The notes under the pieces are model-generated. The model ran no database searches. It had not been told where the DNA came from and was given only the letters and a program-made list of their open reading frames with translations. Of a stretch of DNA of 64,000 nt, positions 44,863 through 56,739 are shown piece by piece. The position numbers were made by a program, and so were the translations under genes. Source of the DNA: Halicephalobus mephisto. Taxonomy: Eukaryota > Nematoda > Chromadorea > Rhabditida > Panagrolaimidae. The stretch lies in assembly GCA_009193035.1 (NCBI GenBank), contig SWDT01000224.1, positions 310,001-374,000 on the forward strand, in the 5' to 3' direction. Each line of letters opens with the position of its first letter. Position 1 is the first letter of the stretch.

Positions 44863-47800
44863 ATGAAGAGATTTGTTATTTCTATATTTCTGTTACAATT
44901 TATTTTATCTATTTCTGCAGAACGAGGTGAGTTTTAAGTCTGGTTTTCGGGTCAATCCTTTGACCTTGGATAATTAATTCTAAAATGTCAAGTGTTGAAA
45001 CAATGAATTTCTATTTCCTAAAGTTGAGCAAGTAGCCAGTTCAAAGTGGCAACAGCTGCTTTGATTCCTTTGCTTTCTCAATGGCACCTGTCTGTTCTCG
45101 ACTTTGAACAGGCGTGAAATTTGACGCGTTCCAACACTGACAACAGTCAATCATTTTGAAGCGATTCGAAATAATAAAAAATTATTTATCATCGATTTTA
45201 GTGTACTTGCTGGACACTCTGAATGCCACTGTTGAGCTCGATTGGAGGACAGTTACGAATGTGGATGGACAAGACGGGGTAGGTTTTCTAAAAAGATTTA
45301 TTTTTGCTTAATGGCCTTGTGCCAAGTCCGGTTTTGAGTCAGTTTCGCACCTCAACTTGAAACTATTCCATTGTCTTGTTTTTTCCCACAATTAAAACGG
45401 ATTTATTTTAGTGGTTAGAGGAAACATATCGGTCCGAGGACGATGGTCTCAACCACCAAGCATATTCAGTCTGCAATGTGGAGCACAGGGATCCGGATAA
45501 CTGGATCCTCGTTCCGAAACTCGCAAGAGGAGAAGCTAACAGGTTATTCATTGAAGTCAAGTTCTCCATGAGGGCTTGTGCTGAGATGCCGTCGTATTCC
45601 CGGGGGTGCAAGGAGACTCTGAGACTCTACGCGAGACCTGCAACCTCCCACGATTCTCTCAAGGAGAAATGGCAAGAGGACCCTTACTGGGAGCTGATTG
45701 ACACTATTGCCGCGACTTCTGAGAAATCCAGAAGCTACATCCAGACTTCCTCCTATGGAGTTAATTCTAGTCACATCTACTTTGCATTCAGAGACAGTGG
45801 AGCCTGTTCCAGTCTTCTGTATGTCAAGATCTACTATCAATTCTGTCCAACTGAAACTACCTCCTTTGTCTACCTTCCAAGAACGATAACAGGGTCAGAT
45901 GTCCACTCAGTCGTTACAGTTCCTGGGAGATGTGTGGCCAATGCTTCTCCTCCTCCAGGCATTATGCAAGCTCCGACATCAATTTGTCGAGCTGACGGCC
46001 GATGGGAACAAATAGGTTCAACTGTCAATTGTGATTGCAACCCCGGATTTGTTCCAATTATCGACCAAAGCCTCTGTTCAGGCAAGTTTTATTTCCACTT
46101 GATTGAACGAAACTCCATCTTCCGTTGTCCTTGATTTTTTAAAATCTTAATTCGACCTAGTTTCTGATAGGTGCCAAAATCACCCCATTATCGCATCTGA
46201 ATGACAAAAGAAATTTGAGAATCCAAAGAAGAAACAAGAGCGCGAACCACCTTTCATTAGCCAGGATGACCTCCATTGACCCCATCATTGAGTTTTTTGC
46301 CTTTCTGGATCCGCGCGAACAAGTGTAGTAATTTTATTTTTAAATTAATAGGTTCAAGAAGGCTTAATGAGAGACAAGTTTTTATCGGCTTTGGAATAGC
46401 CAATTTTTTCTGGAAGAGTGGCAAACTAATTTTCGAACTTGAGTAATTCAATATCGTCTGGTGGTCAGCAGACGACAAAGAAAATTTATTTTTTCCATCT
46501 GGTGGTTTAAGCTAAAATTGAAAATTTTTCAACTATTCGTTTGACCATTATTACATCCATCAGAACGCCATTCCGAAACTTTGACATGCGAAAAATGCCG
46601 AGCAATTTCAACTTGAGACTCGAAAATTGCAATAGTGTGAACGTTAAGCCTTTTGTCCAAACATTCATTGAGCCCTTTGTCTTAGAAATGACCATTGGCC
46701 GGAACAAAATTAAAATTTTGGAATTTTTCAAGTGGGACAACACGCAAAAATGTCCTCAACTTTTTTCATTTGCATCTGAATATTGTTCGGAAATTCTCAT
46801 TAGAGATTTTTATGAATCAATGAGATTCGGGATTTGTGCAAGAATATTTTACGACTAGTCCGATTTCGGCAAATGCAAAGAAGTCTGGATTTTTCTTTTG
46901 CGCAAAGAACTGACACCGGGGTCAACAGAGGGCAAGGGGTGATGCTTTACAGTTACAGCTTCTTCTTAGGAAAAAAAATGGGAATTGTTTATTCAGAGAG
47001 AGATCAGCTTGACCTCTTCTCACTTTAACCTTTTTTGGAAAGGTGCCGAGGACTAGACGGGAAAAAATACTTGAGATGAAACTGACCGAGGAAATGCTAT
47101 CTTGGCTGGTGTCGGTTTGCAATTGGCACGGCTCTTTACCGCTAGGTGGGGTTGTTGACACCCTGAGAGAGGCTAATTGAGGGTCAAGTGGGAGAAAAGA
47201 ATCTCAAACAAGAAACTCAGAAATATTTTTTTCAGCTTGCTCGATTGGGAGTTACAAACCAGAAAGGGGGTCTTCTGAATGCCTTCCATGCCCAGCTCAT
47301 TCTACTTCCTTCACCGTCGGATCTACTGAATGTAAATGCGACAGTGGGTTCTTCAGATCCCCTAATGAGTCCGCCAGAGCACCGTGCACTCAACCGCCGT
47401 CGAAACCCTCTGCATTGAGGATAAGTGAACTCAATCAGACTTCCGCAACTCTTACCTGGGAAGAACCAAGTTCTCTGGGAGGTAGAAAAGAAATCTGGTA
47501 CACTTACAAATGTGTCAAGTGTCCTAAATCTATGAATGTCGACCCACGCACTCCAACTTTCAACCAAAGAAAACTTGTTTTGAATAACCTGGAGCCTGGA
47601 AGTCATTACACAGTGATGATCTTCTCTCACAATGAGGTGTCTTCAATGACAGAACTTCGTCAATATGAAATAGTTGAATTTACAACTCAGAAATCTGCAG
47701 ATCTCGATGTGGGACCATTGAGGATCGATGCAGAACTCGAGAGTGGAATAACATTGGCCTGGCAATCTGTCCCGAATATCCAGCAATATGAAATTGAAAT

Positions 47801-50005
47801 GAGATATGAAAATATTTCGACTTCGACACACTCCCGTGTTCCGTATTTCTCGTTCCCGACATTGTCGAGGAGGTTTGCTTACGCCTTCAGAGTTAGAGCT
47901 TGGACGTCTGGACAAGGAATCAGCGACTGGAGTGAGCCTTTATTCTACAAGGTTGGAGATGGGGTCATATCTAAGAACGCTGCTATCAAAACAGGACTAT
48001 CCGTTCCCAGGAACTTCCATTCCCGCAACTCTTTTGTCAATGCGGACAGAGATTGGGATGGAGTCTTGCCTAGTTCCCTCTGGCCATGGCTACTGATCTG
48101 CTCCTTCGCTATCATTTTCTTCATTTGTGTCCTTATGGTGTTGACGAGAAGAGCCAACAAGAACAGGAAGCAAATGAGCGACTTGGATGTCCTGGATACC
48201 TACAAACAAGGTAAGTCTGCCCACTCACGTTTTTGGATTGAAAGGACGAGCTTCCTTGTGGTTCGAGGCACTGATTATTCCTGGCTTTATATAAACTGTT
48301 TCGTCCTTGTTTCAGACACCATGACTCCTGACGACCACAGACCAAAGTCCCAGAGCCCCATCTTCACTGCGGCTACGCTTCCCAACACTTTTATCAGAAA
48401 ATGTACGTGTGTTTGTAATTTTTTGCTCGGCTTATGTCCTTTGTAACCTAAGGCTGTTGCTTGATAAGTGAATAGAGTGTGATTTTATTCATTTTAGTGA
48501 ACGTTCCATTGATTCCCGTCTATGGGACCCAGAAGTCCATGAGGAAGATAAACAGGATCTATGTTGATCCTTCTACTTATGAGAATCCTAATGAAGCCCT
48601 TGAAGAATTTGCGAATGACATTGACCCGAAACTGATCCAGGTCTTCAGACAGATCGGAGTAGGGGAATTTGGAGAAGTCTGCTGTGGAAGACTGCTCGTC
48701 GATGGAGCCTACGGAGCTGTTGCTGTAAGTTTATTTCACTTTTAGTAAACCTTTATATACGAATTCTTATTTCAGCAAGTAGTAGCAGTCAAGACTCTCC
48801 TCCCTGGCTCGTCAGAAAAAGCCAAACTGGATTTCTTAACTGAAGCTTCTATCATGGGACAGTTTGACCATGAAAACGTGATTCACCTCATCGGAGTAGT
48901 CACAAAGTCAGAGCCAGTCATGATTATCACTGAATACATGCTGAATGGAGCTCTGGATAAGTTCTTGAGGGACAACGACAATGGTAGTCTTACAATTAAT
49001 CAACTAACCAAGATGATGAAGGGGATTGCCAGCGGCATGAAATACTTGACTGACATGGGGTACATTCATCGAGACTTGGCCGCAAGAAACATCCTAGTCG
49101 ATGACTGTCTGACTTGCAAGATTGCCGATTTCGGTCTATCTAGAGAAGGCAGAGGGGTTATGGAACCGGAGTACACGACTAACGGAGGGAAGATTCCTAT
49201 CCGATGGACCGCTCCAGAAGCCATTACTCATTACAAGTATACCACGGCTTCCGATGTTTGGAGCTTCGGAATTGTCATGTGGGAAGTGTGTAGCTTCGGA
49301 GAACGTCCATATTGGGATTGGACCAACCACAAAGTCATCAATGAAATCCACGCTGGCTACAGGTTGCCTTGTCCCATGGACTGTCCAGTGGAACTCCATC
49401 AGATGATGATGACTTGTTGGCAGATGGATCGTCACAAAAGACCCACTTTTGCTCAGATGGTGGTGAAATTGGGGGCTTTTGAGAACAAACTCAATGGAGC
49501 TTACGAAAGAGACGTCGATGACGCCAGTCAGTTGTATCAATCTACTTCTAATTTGAGTGGGGATTGTGGATTCTCTGGTCCCCAATTCTCTATCCCAAGT
49601 CCTCCCACGAGTTTACCCCCTCAACTGACACTAGAGGATTTCTTGAAGATTCACGGTCTGGGCTACACCCAAAGAGAACTCGAATTCAACGGGATCGGCA
49701 CAGTCTCGGACCTGACGAGGCTCTCCCACTCCGATCTTGTTTCCCTCGGGTTCCCAACTGAGGACGTGGTGGCTTTGGTTGATGCCATCCGTGGGTTCTC
49801 CAACACTCAAGGTATGGCCTCGACTCTTGTCCAACTCAGAAGAACCCCCAACAACCATCTTCCCTTGAGGCATAATAGATCCCCACTGCTCTCTGGATCT
49901 TCGAATGGAACAAATCAGACGTTCCTGACAAATTCTTCGACGAGTAGCTCCACAAACAACAGAAAAAGTCAAATATTCTCATCTTCTGACGGATTCCCCG
50001 TCTGA
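44863..50005 (+). CDS. Eph receptor tyrosine kinase (ephrin receptor)
   Basis: Complete cell-surface receptor for ephrins, used in cell guidance and adhesion. Seven exons: 44863-44926, 45202-45278, 45412-46081, 47236-48210, 48316-48402, 48498-48724, 48776-50005; about 1109 aa. Order: signal peptide ([17 protein letters not shown]); ligand-binding domain ([51 protein letters not shown]); cysteine-rich region ([20 protein letters not shown]); two FN3 domains; [22 protein letters not shown]. The juxtamembrane region has [10 protein letters not shown], the conserved regulatory tyrosine site. Kinase: [41 protein letters not shown], all intact, so an active kinase. A SAM domain ([20 protein letters not shown]...) follows, and the C-terminus is SSDGFPV, a possible PDZ ligand. 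Intron 3 (46082-47235) must use a GC donor. In nematodes the family is usually single-copy (VAB-1 in C. elegans). Confidence 0.95.
46082..47235 (+). other. 1.15-kb GC-AG intron of the Eph gene
   Basis: The donor is CAG/GCAAGT and the acceptor TTTTTTTCAG. Joining them gives [16 protein letters not shown] in frame, exactly the Eph cysteine-rich region. The nearby GT (CAA/GTTTTA) shifts the frame and hits a stop within about 15 codons. Frames inside the intron show no coding character. Confidence 0.85.
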
Positions 50006-52380
50006 ATCCCCTGGTGTCAAGTGTCTTGATTGTTAATTCACTTTGTTCGGTGCTCAACGGGATTACCTAGTCTCTTTCATGTTATGTCCTATTACTGACG
50101 CAATCTGTATTGGATACTGTAAAATCCAAACATTTGGTATTGTTCATCAGAATGAAATTTGCTTTAAAAATAAAAAAGATTAGAATCAATTTGATTCAAA
50201 ATTAGATAACTTTGAGGGAATTTTGTTTTTTTTACCAGTTAACAAGGTCAAGAGTTGATTGATGACTGTTTTTGATAGAAAAAGATCAAAAGGAAATTTA
50301 TCTTTGAATTTCGGGGGTCTCGAGAGGAATATTTAAATCCCGGTAGATGCAACGATGAAATTGTTTAATAAAATCCGCATTTTGGGTTTTTACGATCCTC
50401 TCCCAATGATGATCACGGATATTGAATGTCCATAACCATAATAAGGATAATTAGCTCGTGTCGGGAGTCATAAACAACGGAGCGACTGCAAGTATTCGAC
50501 TGTTGCATTCACAAAATTGGAATTATTGACTACAGTTTTCGGGGGACTGTAATTCCAGCCTTTGGATCTCGATGACAGACACGATCCAGCATGCGGATGA
50601 GTTCATTGTTTTTTACAGTCACTCACAGCTGCCGGATTTCGGGGTGGAACAATGGGACGGGAAGTGAGTGGCATGTAACTGTTGCTCAAGAGGACCACTC
50701 GTCAGGAAATAAGGACAGTGTTAACGACTTCGGATTACACAAGAAAGGAATTAGTTCGAGATGACTGTTTACAAGAGCATTATCCATCTCCCGAATCTAA
50801 CAGGGAAATAATTTACAAATTAAAAATTAGTTCAAATTCAATTCGGAAATACGTAAATCCTCTAATAACCAGGTTCAGTCTGAATTTTGATTAGCTTTGT
50901 GGACAACAGGTTTCGCAAAACAATTCATTGTTTAATATTGCTTTGTTTTGACAAAGAAACCATAATTAACCTGTTCATTCAACCAAGAACTCCAATTTGA
51001 TAAATCGAAAGTGCAGTTTTTTAACTTTGCCGAAAGGAAAAATCCACAAGATTGACGACGATTATCCCAAAGGTCATTTGTCTCTTATTTTTCTGGATAT
51101 TTCTAATCAATTAATTTTCACACATTGGTTTTGTGGCGATAAACCTCTAGCAACACTTTGACATTTGGTCGATGGCTTAATGATGGTTTCTGTCAAAGCA
51201 TTTTGGCCAAATTTGATTGACAATCAGTGGCTGATTTCAGGGAGACCAGATGGAAGTGCTCGAGACCAGCAAATCAATTTCTACGAGGCAAATGGATTAA
51301 ATCTTGTTCGATAAAATTAGAATAAAGTTGTGCAATAGGGACTGTTGACCTTATAAATTTCAAATACAACCAAATTTGATTTATCCTTACTCAGTCTTTG
51401 ATTTATCGTGATCTCCGTGTCCTTGGCACGCGCGAGAGAATAATCGCAGATTATCGCCTCATGAAGACGATTCATATATCAAGAAGAGGAATTCATCGAT
51501 TTATCTCCTTCAGACATGAAAGTGATCCGACTCAATTCGAGAAAGTTTGTTTACGCTTGGTCAAATTATTCCGTAACTGGATTTATGACGAAAATGAGGC
51601 GAGATGAATGATGGGGACCTGACGGACACTTCGAAATATTCTCGAGGAGGGGCAAAATGGGGTGTTTTTTGAGTTTTTAAATTTGGAATCCTAAAAATGG
51701 AATTTTTTATTTGATATTTTTGAATTTTCTAGAGATTAGGAATCTAGATGTTTTCTTGGTATATATGGTACAGACTATAAAGGAAAACTTTACTTTGTTT
51801 CTGATTGTAAAAACTATAAAATCTTGGGTTTTTTCTCTGGAAGCTCTTTAAAAATTTACTGTAGGACTTGGTAGAGGATGATTATAATGTTTTTAACAAA
51901 TTGCTAGAGTAGAGATATGGAATAGTATTTTGAATAAAACTAAACAACGGTTATTTTCTTATTCATTGTAGAAAGTTCACAAACTATTCATAATCTTTTT
52001 CACATCACTACAAACTAGGAATAAACGGGAGTTATCAAGCAATCAATATTTGCTTTTGGAAGTTGTAGGTAGTCTTTGTCGCTAAAAGCCTGATTTCATG
52101 AAAAATCATGTTGTTGATAAACGGAATGAATTCAACTTTATATTATAATGTGGTCGAAATCAAGACCAGAATTATTGGATTTTCAAACAAAAAGTTTTAT
52201 GTTGACTAGAATAAAAAACATTTAATTAGAAATTGTAGATTTTTGGACATTTTAAAGTAATGTATGCATTTATCTCTTTTTCCAAATACTGGAAAGATAT
52301 AAAACTAAAAATGGGCACAGAAATATCATGGAAGATAAAAATTAAAAAAATAAATTTACAGTTTTCAGTGCGAAAAAACT
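50006..52380. other. 3' flank of Eph and intergenic DNA
   Basis: AATAAA-type signal at about 50169. Further right, no supported gene; the frame at 51398-51607 (ending LVKLFRNWIYDENEAR) lacks splice signals or a recognised family and is left uncalled. Confidence 0.4.
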
Positions 52381-52384
52381 ACTC

Positions 52385-52605
52385 AGATTACTTTATTAGT
52401 TAATTCTTAGCAATGTCACTAATTGAGCTTTAGAGTACATCTTATTTCTGAAAATCCTAAAAAGGATTAAACAAATATTTTTAAAGATTTCCTAGATAAT
52501 GTATTTCTTAAAATTTGTTGACACATCGTCCTGGATTCATTGCAGGCAATTTGGTGCAACAGTCAGGAGAAAAATGATACTGTCAATCACCGTAGAGAAT
52601 ATCAG
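52385..52605 (-). pseudogene. Decayed copy of the 3' end of the amino-acid transporter gene
   Basis: About 220 bp aligns with the last exon and flank of the transporter (55130-55370). Shared blocks include GATTACT(C/T)TATT, AATT(C/T)TTA, TGATT-TTGAACTT-like sequence, CTGAAAATCC/CCGAAAATCC and TTGTTGACACATCGTCCTGGATTCATTG versus TTCTGACACGTTCTCCTGGATTCATTG. It also shares AAAATGATACTGTCAATCA versus GAAAGTGATACTGTCAATCA. Many substitutions and indels make it non-coding. It is part of a segmental duplication with the adjacent lectin gene. Confidence 0.8.
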
Positions 52606-52821
52606 AACTAAAAAATCTAACGAAGTTAAAATAAAAATTGTTTCTTTAAATTAAATGATTTGAATAATTTTTTATCAACTCTGGAAAAACAGCAAAAAGA
52701 CACTAAAAAATGAACATTTTTATCTGAATATAATTGTATTTAAAGACTCAAATATGATTCAAATCAGTTTTGGATTGATTCATTTAGTTATGCTTTATCT
52801 TCATAGCTTTATTGCGACTGT

Positions 52822-53346
52822 TTATCCCGTTTCTGAAGACGATGCTTTTGTGAATCCACAGATATAATAATATTCCCTGTAGCAATAATTCCATGACCAG
52901 TATCCATCAAATCTCATTAAAGCACACATTGAACATTGGGAAAACGAAATTCCAGGGTACCAATTGAAAAAAGTTGTATTTTGTCCATCATCTACATTTT
53001 TCCACACACCACCAACTTCAGTCGTGACTCCGATATAAAACCAATGCTTTGGAGACAATATTTCCAAGAAATCTGCAAAAAGCTGTCTTGTTAGTAACAA
53101 AAACACGGTTTCCTTACCGGCCAGGATTGTATTGATATATCCATTCGGAACGGTCATTAAGGTACCATTGTAATTCGCCTCGCAGTAGTATTGTGCCAAT
53201 GGAAAAATTGTTGCAGTAGTACTTATAGCAACACAACTCCAATTGCTTCCAAAACTAGACGGAATAGTGTAAGTACCTTTCGGACAATCAGCCATTACTT
53301 GGTTATAAACCAAACCCGTCATTACCAAAATCACGATCTTTAGCAT
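52822..53346 (-). CDS. Small secreted C-type lectin domain protein
   Basis: Two exons, 53346-53118 and 53072-52822, split by a 45-nt intron whose length is a multiple of three; 159 aa. Signal peptide MLKIVILVMTGLVYNQVMA, then a single CTLD. Its landmarks are CPKGTYTIPSSFGSNWSC, the YYCEANYNGTLMTVPNG start of the fold, HWFYIGVTTEVGGVWKNVDD with the expected W-hydrophobic core, FFNWYPG, and CALMRFDGYWSWNYCYREYY closing cysteines with YYICGF. The WND and EPN/QPD calcium-sugar motifs are not present: the end reads YWSWNYC and the loop NWYPG, so calcium-dependent sugar binding is doubtful. Such CTLD proteins are numerous and often immune- or stress-related in nematodes; role here inferred only. 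Confidence 0.85.
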   Translation of the reverse strand: MLKIVILVMTGLVYNQVMADCPKGTYTIPSSFGSNWSCVAISTTATIFPLAQYYCEANYNGTLMTVPNGYINTILAGKETVFLLLTRQLFADFLEILSPKHWFYIGVTTEVGGVWKNVDDGQNTTFFNWYPGISFSQCSMCALMRFDGYWSWNYCYREYYYICGFTKASSSETG

Positions 53347-53900
53347 TTTTGAGACTCAAATATTGTTTTATCTCCGTCAACTTTCAAAGTGAAAACAATA
53401 AAGAAGCAAATAAAATTGATAACAGGGATCTTCAAAGTGGTTAAAAAGTTTTATAAGCTTTGGAAAAAGTGATAATAATGATGGTGATCTTTTAAACTTT
53501 TCAAAAATAAAACTAGACGATTTCCAGATTGTTTTGTCAGCATCTTATTTGAAATGAGCTGAAGAAACATTTCAAATAGTATATCGGCTAGTTACTAACA
53601 AGAATTCTAACCAAACTTCAAAGACCAGTTTGATTTTAAAAAACTCTCACAATTGTTGTAGTATTTAGGATTAGTACTCGATAGCATGGAGAGGTAGGAA
53701 CCACTGATAGTAATAAACTTTATTTAAAAAGGTTACAAAGTAGTAAACAATATCGAGACACCGCTTTCTTACGGTGGGTCGCATGTCGACAATTCTTGCA
53801 TCAGTTGTATCGGAACAAATTTGTATTTTAACAATGGCACAATACCATAAACAATGATATTTAAAACTTTAGAAATAATACAAGAGTTAACTAATTTCAT
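53347..53900. other. Intergenic, promoter side of the lectin gene
   Basis: No gene. A short perfect hairpin ACACCGCTTTCTTACGGTG at about 53758 stands out but has no recognised function. Confidence 0.35.
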
Positions 53901-53904
53901 TTTT

Positions 53905-54000
53905 AGCCTATTATTTTGGATTTATTGTGAGGAAGTTATTGGAGTACTTTCGCGAAGAAATTAGTACTGTCAATTGTTGCGAGAAAAATTTGAGTTATTA
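53905..54000 (-). pseudogene. Second, more decayed transporter-tail fragment
   Basis: Weak but collinear similarity to the first fragment (52530-52610): TGGATTTATTGTGAGG, then GAAGAAATTAGTACTGTCAATTGTTGCGAG. It occupies the same position relative to the lectin pseudogene as the first fragment does relative to the intact lectin. Confidence 0.55.
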
Positions 54001-54104
54001 CATTTCAACAGGGCTAAAGCACAAATGATTTGAATGATTTATTTATTAAATTTATAAAAAGCAATAAAAGGAGATGCAAGATGAATATTACTTCTACTTA
54101 ATTA

Positions 54105-54760
54105 CTGTTCCATTTGAATCTGTATCTGGGACTAGTTCATTTAGTTGAAGTTTATCTTTGAATTTCAATGGAACTGTTGGATCTGCTTCTGACAATGATG
54201 TTCGCGAGAATCCACGGACGTAAAATGAATTACAAAATACTCAGTCCATGCTCAGTATCCATCAAATCCCATCACAACACAATATGGATCCATAAGGAAG
54301 CTGACCATCAATTTGCCAACTGAAGATTGTATTTTGTCCATCTACATTTCTCTACACACCACTAACTTCAGTCATGATGGAAATGTAAAGTAATCATCTA
54401 CAGGTAATGTATTCAAGACATTTACAAAACTTCATTCTACTAGTAAATGCGATTTTCTTATCGGCCAGAATAGTATTGGTATATCCATTCGAAACAATCA
54501 TTAAGGTATCCCATGGTTATTCATATACAGTCAAGCCATGATTAGTGCATATTCATAGGACCGGAGAATCTTATGCATAAACTGAGGTTCGACTGTGGTA
54601 AAATTGTGACAATGAAAAGATGAGTTTAGTTGTCGTCATAGTAGTATAGCTCTAATTGCTCCCAAAACCAAGCGGAAACCACAAGTACTATTTACACAAC
54701 CAGTAATTGGTCGCTTATAAACCAAAATTACCATTAACAAAATCACGATCATCAACATTT
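54105..54760 (-). pseudogene. C-type lectin pseudogene
   Basis: Decayed paralogue of the lectin at 52822-53346. From 54760 it begins MLMIVILLMVILVYK, matching the intact signal peptide, but the frame meets stops soon after and shifts several times. Recognisable remnants on the minus strand include ATTGTTTCGAATGGATATACCAATACTATTCTGGCCG, split here by position: the GTTCCGAATGGATATATC and ATCCTGGCCG blocks of the intact gene. Also present are the equivalents of ACTGAAGTTGGTGGTGTG, GATGGACAAAATACA and TTTGATGGATACTG. The intron donor GGTAAGG has become GATAAGA. The flanking sequence is also homologous (AAATGATTTGAAT, TTCATTTAGTT.A.GTTTATCTT). Confidence 0.88.
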
Positions 54761-55154
54761 TTAAAAATCAAATTTTTCTTCGCATCAGCCAATTCTTAAA
54801 AGAAAGTGAAACAACTTTATTCAATAAAAAAACCATAGAATTATTAAAGACAACAATCAAACCTGTGCCTCTTCAGAACATTATTATCTCGAGATTAAGA
54901 AAAGTAAAATATAGAATAGTGAAATTCCACAATCGATAAAACATCTGACTTTTAGAACTCCAAACATCATGGGATGATTATTTGTTGCAACTTATCTTTT
55001 ATTATTTATTACGACTTCATATTTTTGATTTCATTAAAAATTAGTACAAAAACTTTATGAGAGTTATTAGTAATTTAATCAGGAATTTTCTACCAAAAGA
55101 TGGATCGTAAGATTTTTTGCGTGATATGAAAAATTACCCGGATTACTCTATTGA
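54761..55154. other. Intergenic
   Basis: AT-rich, no gene. The end next to the transporter stop codon was part of the duplicated segment. Confidence 0.4.
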
Positions 55155-56739
55155 CTAATTTTTAATGAGGTCCCTGATTGAACTTTGAAGTCCAGCTACA
55201 CTTCCGAAAATCCCCAAAGTCATTAAACAAAGATTTTGGAAGATTCTCCAGACAATGGCAAATCTCATTTTCTGACACGTTCTCCTGGATTCATTGATGG
55301 AAAGTCGGTAGAACATCCCTGGGAGGAAAGTGATACTGTCAATCATGGCGGGGAACACGAGGGCCAGAAACATCCCGGCAGTCACCCCGACTAGGGGAAT
55401 TATTTGTTCCAAATTAGGAACCATTATAGCGAACGCCATTTCGAGAATTACTAACAACGTTCTGTAGATCAATTCTGGGATGACGGATTTCGTTATTCGG
55501 AATTGCCTAAGAACCTTGGTTCTCGACGACAGAAACGACCTGATCGATGGATAAGTCATGTCGACGATGATGTACTGTTGAAGAGCGAATCCGAAGTAAA
55601 CAACAAGAACAAAGAATCCCTTGACTACAGTAAACTGACTGAAAGTACTGTATAATAAAGTTATAACTGAATGATGCCTACGGTTGATCAGGTAGGTTCA
55701 GAGTGATACTTCCTTGGATGTTTTTTCCGTAAGTAGAGTACCCCAAGAATCCACAAATACAGTAAACCAGAGTGACAACAGTCATTCCGCAAGAAAGAAC
55801 TCCAAAAGGTCCGACCATCTTCTTCGGGTGCTTCAACTTGTTTTCCAGAGGAAGAACCATCGCTTGTCCCTCGAACGAATACAGAATAGAGCCCGTGGCC
55901 ATCATGATACCGTTGAAGTCTGTAATAAAAGGCAACGACCCCAGTTGATGCTCTTGCTTCACGAGGTACTGGAAGACGAAGGTCAACGAAGAGATCATCA
56001 AGATTATCCCGATGATACTGAGGAAAGCAATGACTTTGAGGGTTCTGAGGAAGTTGATCAGGATTAGTGGAGGCAGGATCAGCAGCAAATAAGTTTGTTT
56101 TGAGAATCCTGGATTCCAGTACTGCTCGACGAGCTCCTGAGTGTGGACACCGAGGAAAACACAGGAAACACTGCAGATCCCGACTTGCAGAGCGATGATA
56201 GCGCCATTCACGATGAATCTAGCGGTGGATTTGTACGGTCTGAGCCATCTGAAGCTGTTGGCACAAGCTTCATAAGCGACCGATCCGTAGTCAAGAGAGA
56301 CATCTCCTTTCTTCCTCGACAAGTACTGAGAACAGTCGACTAACTGTAGCATACAGAAATTATTCAGTATTCCGTAAAAGATGATCAAGCACAGTCCCAT
56401 TACTAGACCTCCTTCCTTCAACGCCAAAGGCACTGAGAGACAAGCCGGGCCGATCATCCCCTTTAAGAAATTCAGAAAGATTGTCTTTCCTCTGAAATAC
56501 GGTGGGTTAAGGGGTAGTAAGATTCCTTACAGATTATAGAGAGCACTTGAGGCCTGTTACGAGTTCCCAAAGGGGCTACCGGCTTTAGGGCTGAGTCATA
56601 CTCACGATAAGCCATTTTTTCTTACTAATGCCGGCATGTTGTTGGCGTCATAATACTCAGAGAGGATGGAGGATTCCGAAGCTTCTGACTTCATCATGGA
56701 ATTCGATGAATCTTTGGAGGAAGGAAGGGATGTCGACAT
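55155..56739 (-). CDS. Amino-acid transporter, SLC36-like (AAAP family)
   Basis: Membrane symporter of the Aa_trans/AAAP superfamily that moves small amino acids, often proton-coupled, at plasma membrane or lysosome. Three exons, 56739-56606, 55647-55155 and the central 56491-55682, give 478 aa, typical of SLC36/PAT. A short Ser-rich cytosolic N-terminus precedes TM1, whose unwound signature is FLKGMIGPACLSVPLALKEG. About eleven membrane segments follow, including IIALQVGICSVSCVFLGVHT, LLLILPPLILINFLRTLKVI and TDFNGIMMATGSILYSFEGQ. That last one is the SFEG motif common in PATs, followed by LPLENKLKHPKKM. The exon 2-3 intron is only 34 nt. Two decayed copies of its 3' end lie downstream beside the lectins. 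Divergent from the EGF gene. Confidence 0.9.

Noticed and set aside
46082..46134. Extension of the Eph ligand-binding exon to a stop codon
   Set aside because: The added residues ([17 protein letters not shown]) are unlike Eph proteins. The GC-AG join restores the cysteine-rich domain exactly.
51398..51607. 69-aa ORF near 51.4 kb
   Set aside because: No motif, no start context, no splice partners and an isolated position in non-coding DNA; length is compatible with chance.
53755..53790. Hairpin ACACCG...CGGTG as an RNA gene or terminator
   Set aside because: Too short and isolated; no tRNA or snRNA features around it.
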